From contig NZ_WEZQ01000005.1 in NCBI RefSeq assembly GCF_009864005.1, positions 186,408 through 250,407 of the forward strand: a stretch of 64,000 nucleotides of DNA, in the 5' to 3' direction. The notes beneath the pieces are model-generated. The model was not told the origin of the DNA and did no database searches. It was given only the letters and a program-made list of their open reading frames with translations. This document shows, in pieces, positions 43,591 through 52,299 of the stretch (position 1 is the stretch's first letter; every line of letters starts with the position of its first letter). Made by a program: the position numbers and the translations under genes. This stretch comes from Furfurilactobacillus milii (lineage in GTDB: Bacteria; Bacillota; Bacilli; Lactobacillales; Lactobacillaceae).

Positions 43591-44544
43591 GTGCTGCTTC
43601 TACTATTTCCAGTTCTAATGGGAGCTGGATTAGCAATGCAAACGGCTGTAAATTCAAAATTGCAGAGTTTTACACACTCAGCGTATTTGGCATCAGGTGT
43701 TTCATTCTTAATTGCTTGGCTTTTTTTACTACTACTGAGTATTGGAACTCACCAATCATTGACGATTCCAGTATCAGTTTTGATTCATAATCCGCTTTGG
43801 CTATGGTTGGGCGGTCTGTTCGGTGCCATTGCACTAACCGGAAATGTCATTCTTTTCCAGAAAATTGGCAGTTTGCAGACAACGGTTTTGCCAATCATGG
43901 GACAAATTATGATGAGCGTTTTGATCGATCAATTTGGATTATTCAAGTCACCAAACAATCCCATTATGGTGTCTAAAATATTCGGGTTAGTATTGATTGT
44001 AGCGGGCGTGGTAATGTCGTTAGGGGTATTGGATACCTGGCAGGGGAAAATTGAACAAGAAGCAATGGCGGCTGAAAAAAGGTCCTCAACAATCTGGTAT
44101 CAACTTTTTGCGGTTGCCGCCGGTGGGATGATGGCAATGCAAACCGCAATCAATGGTACGCTCGGCGTCGTTTTAAAATCGCCAATTCATGCGGCGTTTG
44201 TTTCTTTTTCAATCGGAGTTTTCCTCTTACTATTGGTCAACGTCGTTATATCAACTCACTTTTCTGAGGTTCGTTTGGCTGTTCAGCAAGGCAAACATTA
44301 TTGGTGGATTTGGATTGGCGGTATAATTGGGGCCCTTTATATCCTCGGGAGTTCATGGCTAGTACCACTTATTGGAACTGGACAGGTCGTCATTTTGGCG
44401 TTATTCGGCCAGTTATGTTTCAGCGCATTAATCGAACATTTTGGTCTGCTCGAGTCTGTTTCAGTCCGTGTCACACGGTCGAAAGCAATTGGCCTGACCG
44501 TGATGTTTATCGGTGTTTTAGTTGTTAAATTCGTAAAATTTTAA
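43591..44544 (+). CDS. DMT superfamily transporter, YdcZ/DUF606 two-domain type
   Basis: 317 residues, about ten membrane segments in two homologous halves: half 1 contains MGAGLAMQTAVNSKL and LPIMGQIMMSVLIDQFGLF, half 2 MMAMQTAINGTLGVV and LALFGQLCFSALIEHFGLL. DUF606 proteins often occur as pairs; here both are fused. Substrate unknown, likely a small metabolite. The start is taken as GTG 43591, ~11 bp after GAGAGGAAG; the upstream GTG at 43543 lacks a site. It leads a set of three NAD(P)-binding genes. Confidence 0.85.
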   Translation: MLLLLFPVLMGAGLAMQTAVNSKLQSFTHSAYLASGVSFLIAWLFLLLLSIGTHQSLTIPVSVLIHNPLWLWLGGLFGAIALTGNVILFQKIGSLQTTVLPIMGQIMMSVLIDQFGLFKSPNNPIMVSKIFGLVLIVAGVVMSLGVLDTWQGKIEQEAMAAEKRSSTIWYQLFAVAAGGMMAMQTAINGTLGVVLKSPIHAAFVSFSIGVFLLLLVNVVISTHFSEVRLAVQQGKHYWWIWIGGIIGALYILGSSWLVPLIGTGQVVILALFGQLCFSALIEHFGLLESVSVRVTRSKAIGLTVMFIGVLVVKFVKF

Positions 44545-44556
44545 GGAGAAAATATC

Positions 44557-45204
44557 ATGAAAAACGTGTTAATTCTCGGTGCATCTGGCACCATTGCTAC
44601 TTTAGTTGAACAATTTTTGATTGACGAGCCCCAGGTTCGAATGACACTGCTTGTGCGACATCCAGAACGACTTGCCACGGAATTTCAGAATGATGCCCGT
44701 GTCCAAGTTGTTGTCGCTGACGTTGTTAAAGATTACGATGCTTTAGTTAATGCCATGCGCGACCAAGACATGGTATACGCTAATCTGTATGGTCAAAATC
44801 TCGGCCAACAGGCAAAGTCGGTGGTTAAGGCAATGAACGAAACTCATCTGAAACGGATTGTTTGGGTTTCTGCAAATGGCATTTACAATGAAATTCCTGG
44901 TAAATATGGTAAATGGAATGCCCAAATGCTTGGAAGTACACTAGACGCTTATGCTGCCGGGGCTAAAGCAATTGAGTCCTCAAAATTAGACTACACGATC
45001 GTGCGGCCAGCCTGGTTCTCAGACAAACCAGCGATAAATTACGAGTTAACTCAAAAAGGCCAGCCGTTCAAAGGCACTGAAGTTTCGAGACGTAGTGTTG
45101 CAGCTTATATTGCCTCAGTCATTCTTGACCCCAAACAGGCTGTTAAGCAATCTGTTGGTATTAATGAACCTGATACGGCTGGTGACAAGCCAAGTTTTTA
45201 TTGA
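44557..45204 (+). CDS. NAD(P)-binding atypical SDR protein
   Basis: 215 residues: Rossmann GASGTIATLVEQFLI at the N terminus (LILGASGT), then VVVADVVKDYDAL, RIVWVSANGIYNEIPG and a C-terminal Rossmann-like end. This is the NAD(P)H-binding (NmrA/BVR-B-like) group, which includes sugar and flavin-related reductases and sensors. No canonical Tyr-x3-Lys is evident. AAGGAG lies before ATG 44557, 12 bp after the transporter stop, so it is cotranscribed with it. Substrate unknown. Confidence 0.85.
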   Translation: MKNVLILGASGTIATLVEQFLIDEPQVRMTLLVRHPERLATEFQNDARVQVVVADVVKDYDALVNAMRDQDMVYANLYGQNLGQQAKSVVKAMNETHLKRIVWVSANGIYNEIPGKYGKWNAQMLGSTLDAYAAGAKAIESSKLDYTIVRPAWFSDKPAINYELTQKGQPFKGTEVSRRSVAAYIASVILDPKQAVKQSVGINEPDTAGDKPSFY

Positions 45205-45232
45205 TCCGTCAGTATTGAAGGGAAGTCTTTAG

Positions 45233-45907
45233 TTGAAAGTCATGATTTTGGGCGCATACGGTAAAATTGGTCGATTAATTGCCGAAAAGGCGCATCAGCA
45301 ACAGTGGGAAGTAACAGCAGTCGTTCACAAGGTTCATCCCCGAATCAAACTTCAGGCAGAGGATTTGATTGTTAAAGATGTGACAAAACTGACAGTTCAA
45401 GATGTTGAAAATTTTGATATCGTTGTAGATGCAACGGGTGGCTGGCGTTCTGGCACGGCAAATGTCGTTTACGACAGTGTTGCCCATCTAACGCAGCTTT
45501 TAGACGATGGGCAAACGCGATACATTAAAATTGGCGGGGCTAATACGCTGTATATCAATCGCGATCACAGTAGTCAATTACAAACGTTACCGAGTTACTA
45601 TCCTGCGAAGTATCAGTTTCTGTGTCGTGTTCACACTAAAGCACTGGCGCTTTTAAGAACTTACTCAAATATTCCGTGGACATACGTCACTCCGCCTGTG
45701 AATTTTATTCCCGCAGGCCCAGAAACAGGAACTTATCAGGTTGGAGCGGAGGAATTTAAGGCAAATCTGCAGGGGGACGATGGCATAAATGATTATATTA
45801 GTTACGCTGACTTTGCTAACGGCGTAATCGATTTGATTAAACAAAATAATTACGTGCGTCAACGCATTACACTTTTTAGTGGCGATTTACCTAAACAAGA
45901 TAAATGA
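45233..45907 (+). CDS. NAD(P)-binding Rossmann protein, paralogue A (TTG start)
   Basis: 224 residues: glycine-rich MILGAYGKIGRLI, VVDATGGW in the fourth strand, then IKIGGANTLYI, NIPWTYVTPPVNF, DYISYADFANGV and RQRITLFSGD. The TTG start at 45233 follows GAAGGGAAG; no ATG fits better. The product is clearly homologous along its whole length to the next gene. Function unknown; the fold suggests an NAD(P)H-dependent reductase or a redox sensor. Confidence 0.82.
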   Translation: MKVMILGAYGKIGRLIAEKAHQQQWEVTAVVHKVHPRIKLQAEDLIVKDVTKLTVQDVENFDIVVDATGGWRSGTANVVYDSVAHLTQLLDDGQTRYIKIGGANTLYINRDHSSQLQTLPSYYPAKYQFLCRVHTKALALLRTYSNIPWTYVTPPVNFIPAGPETGTYQVGAEEFKANLQGDDGINDYISYADFANGVIDLIKQNNYVRQRITLFSGDLPKQDK

Positions 45908-45916
45908 GGTGATTGG

Positions 45917-46597
45917 TTGAAAATAATGGTCATTGGTGCATTTGGACATGCGGGTTCGTTAATTATGCGTGAGGCCCTAAAACGTGGCCATCAAGTCATC
46001 GGCATTGCTCATCGACCACACAACGGGTTTGATCAAACCAATATTATGATTAAGGATATGCTCGATTTAAACCGGAATGATATTCAAGGAGTCGATGCCA
46101 TCGTTGATGCGGTCGGCGCTTGGACACCAGCAACGGAGATGGTGCATTATCAAGGTTTGTTGCACATTATCGAGCTGATTAAAAGTACGCCGATTCATTA
46201 TTTAAAAGTTGGTGGCGCCAACACATTGTATATTGATAAAGCACATCAACATACTTTACAAGAATTACCTTTTTACTATCCGGACTATATGCAAGATCTT
46301 TGTGCGGCTCACACAGAGGGGCTGAGAATATTACGTACTTTCTCAAACGTTAATTGGACCTATGTCACGCCAACGTTTAATTTCGATCCAACACGGCGAG
46401 CAACGGGAAATTATCGTGTAGCTGGTGAAGAATTCACGCCAGCCGCATCACTAAATCCTGATGATGGCCGTAATGATTACATTACCTATGCGGATTATGC
46501 AAAAGGGATGCTAGATATTATTGAAAATCGAAGTTATATTCGCCAACGAATTACTTTAGTTAGCGGTGACAATCCGGTCTTTACCCAACGTTACTGA
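45917..46597 (+). CDS. NAD(P)-binding Rossmann protein, paralogue B (TTG start)
   Basis: 226 residues, tandem paralogue of the preceding gene: MVIGAFGHAGSLI, IVDAVGAWTP, KVGGANTLYIDKAHQ, NVNWTYVTPTFNF, DYITYADYAKGM and RQRITLVSGD. It starts at TTG 45917, 9 bp after the previous stop, with AGGTGA as ribosome site, so the pair is tightly coupled. Divergence is substantial, so the duplication is not recent. Last gene before the terminator at 46726. Confidence 0.82.
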   Translation: MKIMVIGAFGHAGSLIMREALKRGHQVIGIAHRPHNGFDQTNIMIKDMLDLNRNDIQGVDAIVDAVGAWTPATEMVHYQGLLHIIELIKSTPIHYLKVGGANTLYIDKAHQHTLQELPFYYPDYMQDLCAAHTEGLRILRTFSNVNWTYVTPTFNFDPTRRATGNYRVAGEEFTPAASLNPDDGRNDYITYADYAKGMLDIIENRSYIRQRITLVSGDNPVFTQRY

Positions 46598-46939
46598 AGG
46601 TAGGTAACTTCATGTAAAATCGTTAATGCGTTTCCTACTAAAATAAGCGTAAACAAGTCACTTATTGGCGTTCTAACAATAATTTTTGATTAAAGAATAA
46701 ACCATATGTAAGTACTCGATTCAAATAAGCATAATCATTGTTCTAATGAATAATGGTTATGTTTTTTTAGTAGCACTGTTTTGTTTAAACCTTCATGCCT
46801 AAGGAACGTGGGCTGGGAGATAAAGCAGTCGTGATGCTGCAAACTTGAAGGACGCCGATAACAAGTTAATGGAGTAAAATACGTTTAACATGGAAGATAT
46901 AAATCACATTTGTTGTGGGAACGGAGGAACATGTAAACG
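46598..46939. other. Intergenic stretch: terminator and 5' leader of the PfpI-like gene
   Basis: Besides the terminator at 46726 I see only a short GCAG/CTGC hairpin at ~46833-46848, beside a GGGCTGGGA segment that loosely recalls a widespread intergenic motif of lactic acid bacteria (GGGCTGGGAC type). No gene. Confidence 0.4.
46726..46768 (+). terminator. Terminator of the DMT/Rossmann operon
   Basis: AAGCATAATCATT/AATGGTTATGTT stem with G-U pairs and seven T. Confidence 0.65.
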
Positions 46940-47617
46940 ATGAAAAAAATCTTAATTGTTGAAACTAACGTCACGCGTTATCAAGGTACCAAGGATCCAA
47001 CCGGCCTCTGGTTAGGTGAAGCCGCAGAATTCGTTGATGAAATGAACAAGGCAAAAATTGCTGTCGATTATGTTAGCCCCAAAGGCGGGTTCGTGCCTCT
47101 TGATCCACGAAGCATGAAGTATACTGATGAATCAATCATGGCTGTTTATGAATCTCCGGATTTTGTGCACCGCGCACTGACAAATACGCTTCGACCAAAC
47201 GAAGTGAACCCAGATGATTATGTGGCAATCTATTACACCGGTGGTCATGGCGTAATGTGGGATTTTCCGAACAATGATGAGTTGCAACACTTGGCTTTGG
47301 CCATTTATGATCAGGGCGGATACGTCACTTCAGTTTGTCATGGAATTGCCGGATTGCTTAACATCAAGGACGATCAGGGACAGTACTTGATTGCAGGAAA
47401 GACGGTTACAGGTTTTACTCATGCTGAAGAAATTATTGCTGGCAAACAGTCAGTTGTGCCCTTTCTTAATCAAAAAGTGGCTGAAGAACGGGGCGCTTCA
47501 TTTTCAAAAAAGCGTGCTTATAGTGAATACGCGGTCAAAGATGGTCGATTGCTAACTGGTCAAAATCCATTTTCCGTGAGAGCGGTGGCTAAATTGTTGC
47601 TTAAGGAGATTCAATAA
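46940..47617 (+). CDS. DJ-1/PfpI superfamily protein (Hsp31/glyoxalase III-like)
   Basis: 225 residues: ILIVETN at the N terminus, TGLWLGEAAEFVDEM with a conserved acidic residue, YYTGGHGVMWDF and the nucleophilic elbow SVCHGIAGLL (Cys about residue 133). This pattern belongs to the DJ-1/PfpI superfamily, class I glutamine-amidotransferase fold, often annotated as chaperone Hsp31 or cofactor-free glyoxalase III that removes methylglyoxal. It is not a protease by default. CGGAGG precedes ATG 46940 by ~12 bp. It fits the detoxification theme of the block. Confidence 0.88.
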   Translation: MKKILIVETNVTRYQGTKDPTGLWLGEAAEFVDEMNKAKIAVDYVSPKGGFVPLDPRSMKYTDESIMAVYESPDFVHRALTNTLRPNEVNPDDYVAIYYTGGHGVMWDFPNNDELQHLALAIYDQGGYVTSVCHGIAGLLNIKDDQGQYLIAGKTVTGFTHAEEIIAGKQSVVPFLNQKVAEERGASFSKKRAYSEYAVKDGRLLTGQNPFSVRAVAKLLLKEIQ

Positions 47618-47709
47618 CGCATTTTACTGTCTCAGCGAGAATGTAATTAACAGATGAGAATAATGATCTAATAATCATGTCGTAAAAATTCTGAGATTTT
47701 TATTTAATT

Positions 47710-47752
47710 GCAAAGACACCTCATTCCATTTTTAGGGATGAGGTGTCTTTGC
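47710..47752. terminator. Hairpin after the PfpI-like gene
   Basis: GCAAAGACACCTCAT/ATGAGGTGTCTTTGC: 15-bp perfect arms with a ~13-nt loop. It lacks a long T-run, so it may be a weak terminator or mRNA-end stabiliser between convergent genes. Confidence 0.55.
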
Positions 47753-47783
47753 GCAAGTGTACGTTACATGCTTTTTTCTTGCA

Positions 47784-47999
47784 TTAGCTAACTCTCAAAT
47801 AATTTGTGGCACCTTTGCTAACATATTTTTCATGTGTTTGAGCTATCCATGTATCAAAAGCCTGCTGAAACTGAACTAATCGTTCTGGATCGGTTTTGGC
47901 GATTTGATAGAAGGGCAATTCAGAAAGGTGAAAGTTTTTGCCCCGCTCGATAGAAAGAAGCTGCGTTAACCAACGCTGATTGCTATTTGGTGATGTCAT
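47784..47999 (-). CDS. Small hypothetical protein
   Basis: 71 residues, polar and helical (SNQRWLTQLLSIERGKNFHL, ERLVQFQQAFDTWIAQTHEK). ATG 47999 is chosen because GGAGG lies 8 bp upstream; longer reading to 48155 has no site and an unusual composition. No signal peptide or membrane segment, no family recognised. It is alone between the PfpI-like gene (convergent) and the sugar operon (divergent). Confidence 0.6.
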   Translation of the reverse strand: MTSPNSNQRWLTQLLSIERGKNFHLSELPFYQIAKTDPERLVQFQQAFDTWIAQTHEKYVSKGATNYLRVS

Positions 48000-48279
48000 T
48001 TCATTTGCCTCCATGCGTAAGCGATTAAATAAATTATACGAATGTATGTTCGTGTAGTCAATATAGAAATTTAAAAACAAATTTTTCAAGGTTTTAGTCT
48101 GATATTTTGTAAACATTTGAGTCGATTTTAAAACGATCAAAATTATTGTAAACAAGTTGCTTTAGGCAGGCGGCATTTTGTTTAGTTGAAAAGCACTTAC
48201 AGAGTTTATTGGTTAGTTGATTTATCAATAAAAAAGGGGAAATTGAATTTTGAAAATTAAAACTAATTTCTACTCTTTC

Positions 48280-48295
48280 GTGGAATTAATTTCAC
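48280..48295. promoter_or_regulatory. Palindrome at the -35 position, possible SorC operator
   Basis: GTGGAATTAATTTCAC, symmetrical at 14 of 16 positions, occupying the -35 region of the permease promoter. Confidence 0.4.
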
Positions 48296-48299
48296 AACG

Positions 48300-48308
48300 T
48301 GCTATAAT
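48300..48308 (+). promoter_or_regulatory. Extended -10 promoter of the sugar operon
   Basis: TGCTATAAT, consensus -10 with TGn extension, 52 bp before the permease start. Confidence 0.7.
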
Positions 48309-48321
48309 GACAGCGGTTACA
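48308..48321 (+). promoter_or_regulatory. cre site (CcpA catabolite-repression operator)
   Basis: TGACAGCGGTTACA fits the cre consensus TGWNANCGNTNWCA at every defined position and sits directly after the -10 box, over the expected transcription start, where CcpA binding represses. Confidence 0.75.
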
Positions 48322-48359
48322 AAATGTAGCAACAGTTTATAAGACGAGGAGTGCTGTAT

Positions 48360-49727
48360 ATGGAAACAAAGAACAGCCACGGGTTTGGCTTGATCAAGTT
48401 TCGTGGAAAAGAATTAGATAACGGATATACCAGTAAGATGCCGGTTGTTCAATTTGTCTTGGTGTCACTGTTATTTCCAATGTGGGGGGCCGCAGCCAGT
48501 TTAAACGATATTTTGATCACTCAGTTTAAATCAATTTTTCAATTAAGTAACTTGGCTTCGGCCTACGTTCAAAGTGCGTTTTCATTGGGATATTTTTTGA
48601 TGGCAATTCCAGCATCATGGTTGATCAAAAAAACTTCATACAAGCTGACAATTATTATTGGCTTGTTACTGTATTTGATTGGCTGTGTGCTGTTCTTTCC
48701 AGCATCGGCTGCAGCAACTTACGGCTTTTTCTTAGCAGCACTGTTTGTTTTAGCAGCTGGTCTGACAGTTATTGAAACTGCTGCCGATACTGATTCAGCT
48801 CTGTTAGGACCAGAAAAGCAGCGAACCTTAAGGTTGAATATTTCACAAACATTTTTACCGTTTGGGTCAATTGCCGGGATTCTGCTTGGGAAGTACCTCA
48901 TTTTCTCTGGTGGTGAGAATCTTGATGCACAACTCAGCAAGTTATCAGGGAGTGCTCGTGTTCGTTTTGGTGAAGCGGCTTTGCAAAAAACACTTCAGCC
49001 ATACAAATACATCATTATGGTGATTGCGGTCATGATTATACTGTTCTTAATTACGCAATTTCCAAGTGGTAAGCCAAAGGCTAAAGCAAACGAAACGAAG
49101 CCTAAAGAAAATTTAGGTCAAACAGTAATAGCGTTATTGAAAAACCATAATTTTACTTACGGTATGTTTACATTGTTTATGTATGTTGGCCTGCAAGTTT
49201 CAATTTGGTCATTCACAATTCGTTTAGCATTAAATTTGGATCACTCGATCAATGAACGAACGTCGTCAAACTATGTCATCGTCAGTTATATTGCTTTCTT
49301 TGTTGGCCGAATCATTGCTGACTATCTGATGAGAAAAATTCCACACTTGAAGGTTTTACTTTGGTATTCAATTCTCGGCTTTATTGCGATCGGTTACATG
49401 ATGATTGATAGAAGCTTCAATGGTGTTTATGTTGCCATTCTGGTTTCCGGCTTAATGGGGCCTGGGTATGCAACAATTTATACTGAAACGCTTGGTTTCA
49501 TCAAAGACCCTCACCAAACTGAAACTGCCGGTGCCATGTTAGTAATGATGGTCGTTGGAGGCGGTGTTTGGCCAGCAATTCAAGGCTGGTTTGCTGACAT
49601 TACTGGATCAATGACGATTTCATTTGCCGTTCATTTCTTAACTTTTGGCGCAATGATTGTCTATGCTTACCACTACATCAAGCATCCATTTGATGGTTTG
49701 GCTAAAGAAACGAAGGCAACAAAATGA
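48360..49727 (+). CDS. MFS sugar permease, FucP-like
   Basis: 455 residues, twelve membrane segments, with patterns of the L-fucose:proton symporter group: FPMWGAAASLNDILITQFKS at TM1, SAFSLGYFLMAIPASWLIKK at TM2, GLTVIETAADTDSALLGPE, and SLMGPGYATIYTETLG-like residues in the C-terminal half. ATG 48360 follows CGAGGAG; GTG 48351 is too close to it. First gene of a four-gene operon; its stop overlaps the next start by 4 bp. Exact sugar unknown; proton symport is inferred from the family. Confidence 0.85.
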   Translation: METKNSHGFGLIKFRGKELDNGYTSKMPVVQFVLVSLLFPMWGAAASLNDILITQFKSIFQLSNLASAYVQSAFSLGYFLMAIPASWLIKKTSYKLTIIIGLLLYLIGCVLFFPASAAATYGFFLAALFVLAAGLTVIETAADTDSALLGPEKQRTLRLNISQTFLPFGSIAGILLGKYLIFSGGENLDAQLSKLSGSARVRFGEAALQKTLQPYKYIIMVIAVMIILFLITQFPSGKPKAKANETKPKENLGQTVIALLKNHNFTYGMFTLFMYVGLQVSIWSFTIRLALNLDHSINERTSSNYVIVSYIAFFVGRIIADYLMRKIPHLKVLLWYSILGFIAIGYMMIDRSFNGVYVAILVSGLMGPGYATIYTETLGFIKDPHQTETAGAMLVMMVVGGGVWPAIQGWFADITGSMTISFAVHFLTFGAMIVYAYHYIKHPFDGLAKETKATK

Positions 49728-50740
49728 CAAAATTCAGATTGTACAGAGATAGTTTTAAAGAACAACCACGCGTGCTAATTGAAAACGACGAATTTACCAT
49801 TTCTAGTTTTAAATATTCATCTGGTGTTGAAGCACTAAAAGTTCGTAATTCACGTGGTTATCTGACATTTTTACCATTTGAAGGACTAATGATCTGGGAA
49901 GCTGTGTTTGACGGGCTTGATTTGAAGATGAAAAACACTTTCAAACAGCCATATCCAGGTAAGCAAATTACTGATTCATACGGCCCATTTCAATTTCATT
50001 CAGGTCTATTGGCTAGTGGTAATCCCGGTCCTGAGGATGATCATTATGCACATGGTGAATTTCCACTTACGCCGATGGATTCATCTTTTGTCTATGTAGA
50101 TGAAGATACCGTTACGATCAGTAGTCAGGTTGAATATGTTAAAGGCTTTGGTGATCATTACTTTGCCAACCCATCTGTGACATTAAAGAAAGGGAGCGCC
50201 TTGTTTGACATTAAAATGTTCGTTAAGAACCTTTCTGAGTGTCAAGAAATGCCTTTACAGTACCTAACGCATATTAACTATAAATTCGTTAAAGGTGCTA
50301 AGATCACTCAAAACATTCCGGACAGAGCCTTTGAATTACGAACTTCGATTCCAGATCACATTCACCCAACTAAAGAATGGTTGGCGTTCACCGATAAGGT
50401 TGCAAAATCAGGTGAGTTAATTAACGAACTTGATGATCCTAACCACTTTGACCCTGAAATTGTCTTTTTCGGAGATAAATTGAATGAATTCGTGGATGAT
50501 GCAGTGTTTGAAATGACAATGGATGAGAAACATACCGCCAAGGTAGCGTTTAACACGAAACAATTTCCAGATGTAACACGTTGGTTAATGGCTAATCCTG
50601 ACCTTCAGGTTGCTGCATTTGCGCTTCCGGCAACTAGTCGCACGGAGGGTCGGACGGCTGCAAAGAAAAAGGGCACCTTAATTATGCTCAAGCCACAAGA
50701 AAGTCGTAGCTTCAAAGTAACCACAGGGTTAGAAGACTAA
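49724..50740 (+). CDS. DUF4432 / aldose 1-epimerase-like protein
   Basis: 338 residues with the beta-sandwich pattern of aldose-1-epimerase relatives (DUF4432): FLPFEGLMIWEAVFDG early, DSYGPFQFHSGLLASGNPGP, DHYAHGEFPL with a likely catalytic His, and LQYLTHINYKFVKGA. The family is thought to interconvert sugar anomers. The ATG overlaps the permease stop (ATGA), so both are coupled. It probably feeds the correct anomer of the imported sugar to the FGGY kinase that follows 26 bp later. Confidence 0.82.
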   Translation: MTKFRLYRDSFKEQPRVLIENDEFTISSFKYSSGVEALKVRNSRGYLTFLPFEGLMIWEAVFDGLDLKMKNTFKQPYPGKQITDSYGPFQFHSGLLASGNPGPEDDHYAHGEFPLTPMDSSFVYVDEDTVTISSQVEYVKGFGDHYFANPSVTLKKGSALFDIKMFVKNLSECQEMPLQYLTHINYKFVKGAKITQNIPDRAFELRTSIPDHIHPTKEWLAFTDKVAKSGELINELDDPNHFDPEIVFFGDKLNEFVDDAVFEMTMDEKHTAKVAFNTKQFPDVTRWLMANPDLQVAAFALPATSRTEGRTAAKKKGTLIMLKPQESRSFKVTTGLED

Positions 50741-50766
50741 ACTAGTTTAGAAGAGGGTAGATTACC

Positions 50767-52275
50767 ATGTCCAAGTATATATTGGGAATCGATATTGGTA
50801 CTTCAGGAACCAAAGCAATTTTAATGACCACCAATGGTGAGATTGTTGCGCAAAAGAAAGACAACTACGCATTTATGACGCCACATCCGGGTTGGGCGGA
50901 ATCTAACGCTGAAGATTGGCTCAATGCCGTCACAGCTGTGATTCGAAAATTATCGTCGCATGTTGATGATGCAGATATTGTCGCTATTGGAATCGATGGG
51001 TTGTACGGAGGTTCCGGGATTCCAGTTGATAAAAGTGGTTCAGTGTTAGGACCTGCCTTGATTTGGATGGACCGGCGAGCAACTGCTGAAACTGACCAAG
51101 TTAAGAAACTTGTTAGTGATAAAGAATTGATGGCCGTAACGGCTAATTTGGCTGATCCATATTACGGTTATACAAAACTCATGTGGTTAAAAAAGCACCA
51201 GCCTGATCTTTATCAACAAACTGACCAGTTTTTGCCACCTGAATCTTTTGTTATTCGCGAATTGACTGGTCAGACAAGTATTAATTACTCGGCGGCTGGA
51301 AACTTAGCCGGAGTATTTGATATTAATACAGACGAATGGTCAACCAAGCTTGCTGATAAATTAGGATTAAACATTTCTAAGTTGCCACAAAAGTTCGTCA
51401 CGAGTACTGAAGTAGCCGGTAAGGTGACCGAAAAATGGGCTCAGCGGCTTGGAGTTAAAACCGGCACACCGGTATTCAACACCGGAGTCGATGTCGGCCC
51501 AGCAACCGTCGGAACGGGCGTTGTTAAACCTGGTAAGGTGACGGTTGCCCTAGGAACGTCAATGAACGCTGCTTTGGTTACTGAAAAACCGTTACGAGAT
51601 AACGGTTTGATTATTTGGCCATACGCTTATAATCCAAAGGGGCTGTACTATAATTTTGCGGGTGCTAACACCGCTGGGGCAATTGTGGCCTGGTTCGTTA
51701 AGGAGTTTGAACGCGAATTAGATGAAAATGAGGGCCCGAAAAAGCTAGATATTCAAAGTGCCAACATTCCGGCCGGCAGTAACGGTCTCCTTGTCCTACC
51801 GTTTTTCATGGGCGAACGTAGCCCATTATGGAATTCAACAGTCCGAGGCACCATTTTAGGATTATCGCTTAAGACAACCAAGTATGAGTTGTATAATGCG
51901 TTTCAAGAAGCAATTGCGTATTCAGTCCGCCAGAGCATCGAGACTTTTGGCACTGATATTGGCGATGAGCTTACCTTAGTTGGCGGGGTCAGCAACTCCA
52001 AAAAGATGGTACAAATGATTGCAGACGTTACTGGAAAAACTGTACTTACAACCAAGTCAGGTGGTGAAGCTAATTTAGGTAGCGCAATCCTAGCGGGTAT
52101 TGGTATCCATGCGGTTGACCCTAATGATGTTTCAAAGTGGATTAAAATCGATCAGCGAGTTGTCCCAAACATTAAGAAGAATGCATTGTATAATAAGTAT
52201 TTCAAAATGTATCAGCTGGCGTATAATAATGTTAAGGATTTTTACAGAGACTTCTCAGCTATCAATAAGAAATAA
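50767..52275 (+). CDS. FGGY family carbohydrate kinase
   Basis: 502 residues of the FGGY family (xylulokinase/gluconokinase-like). N-terminal phosphate loop GIDIGTSGTKAILM, IGIDGLYGG, LIWMDRRA, a central GVDVGPATVGTGVV, the second ATP-site block VALGTSMNAALV, and FMGERSPLWNSTVRG, with LVGGVSNSKKMVQMIADVTG near the C terminus. It should phosphorylate a ketose or sugar acid using ATP. Substrate cannot be fixed from sequence. No isomerase gene is present, so a keto-sugar is plausible; a xylulose-5-phosphate-type product would enter the phosphoketolase pathway. Confidence 0.88.
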   Translation: MSKYILGIDIGTSGTKAILMTTNGEIVAQKKDNYAFMTPHPGWAESNAEDWLNAVTAVIRKLSSHVDDADIVAIGIDGLYGGSGIPVDKSGSVLGPALIWMDRRATAETDQVKKLVSDKELMAVTANLADPYYGYTKLMWLKKHQPDLYQQTDQFLPPESFVIRELTGQTSINYSAAGNLAGVFDINTDEWSTKLADKLGLNISKLPQKFVTSTEVAGKVTEKWAQRLGVKTGTPVFNTGVDVGPATVGTGVVKPGKVTVALGTSMNAALVTEKPLRDNGLIIWPYAYNPKGLYYNFAGANTAGAIVAWFVKEFERELDENEGPKKLDIQSANIPAGSNGLLVLPFFMGERSPLWNSTVRGTILGLSLKTTKYELYNAFQEAIAYSVRQSIETFGTDIGDELTLVGGVSNSKKMVQMIADVTGKTVLTTKSGGEANLGSAILAGIGIHAVDPNDVSKWIKIDQRVVPNIKKNALYNKYFKMYQLAYNNVKDFYRDFSAINKK

Positions 52276-52299
52276 CCTTGTTTTTAGGAGGTCATTACA

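Larger units (their letters stand above)
48000..48359. other. Intergenic control region of the sugar operon
   Basis: Contains the A/T-rich region upstream of the small minus-strand gene, a palindrome at 48280-48295, an extended -10 promoter at 48300-48308 and a cre site at 48308-48321. No gene. Confidence 0.7.

Noticed and set aside
48351-48359. GTG start for the permease
   Set aside because: Only one base from the CGAGGAG ribosome site; ATG 48360 has proper spacing.
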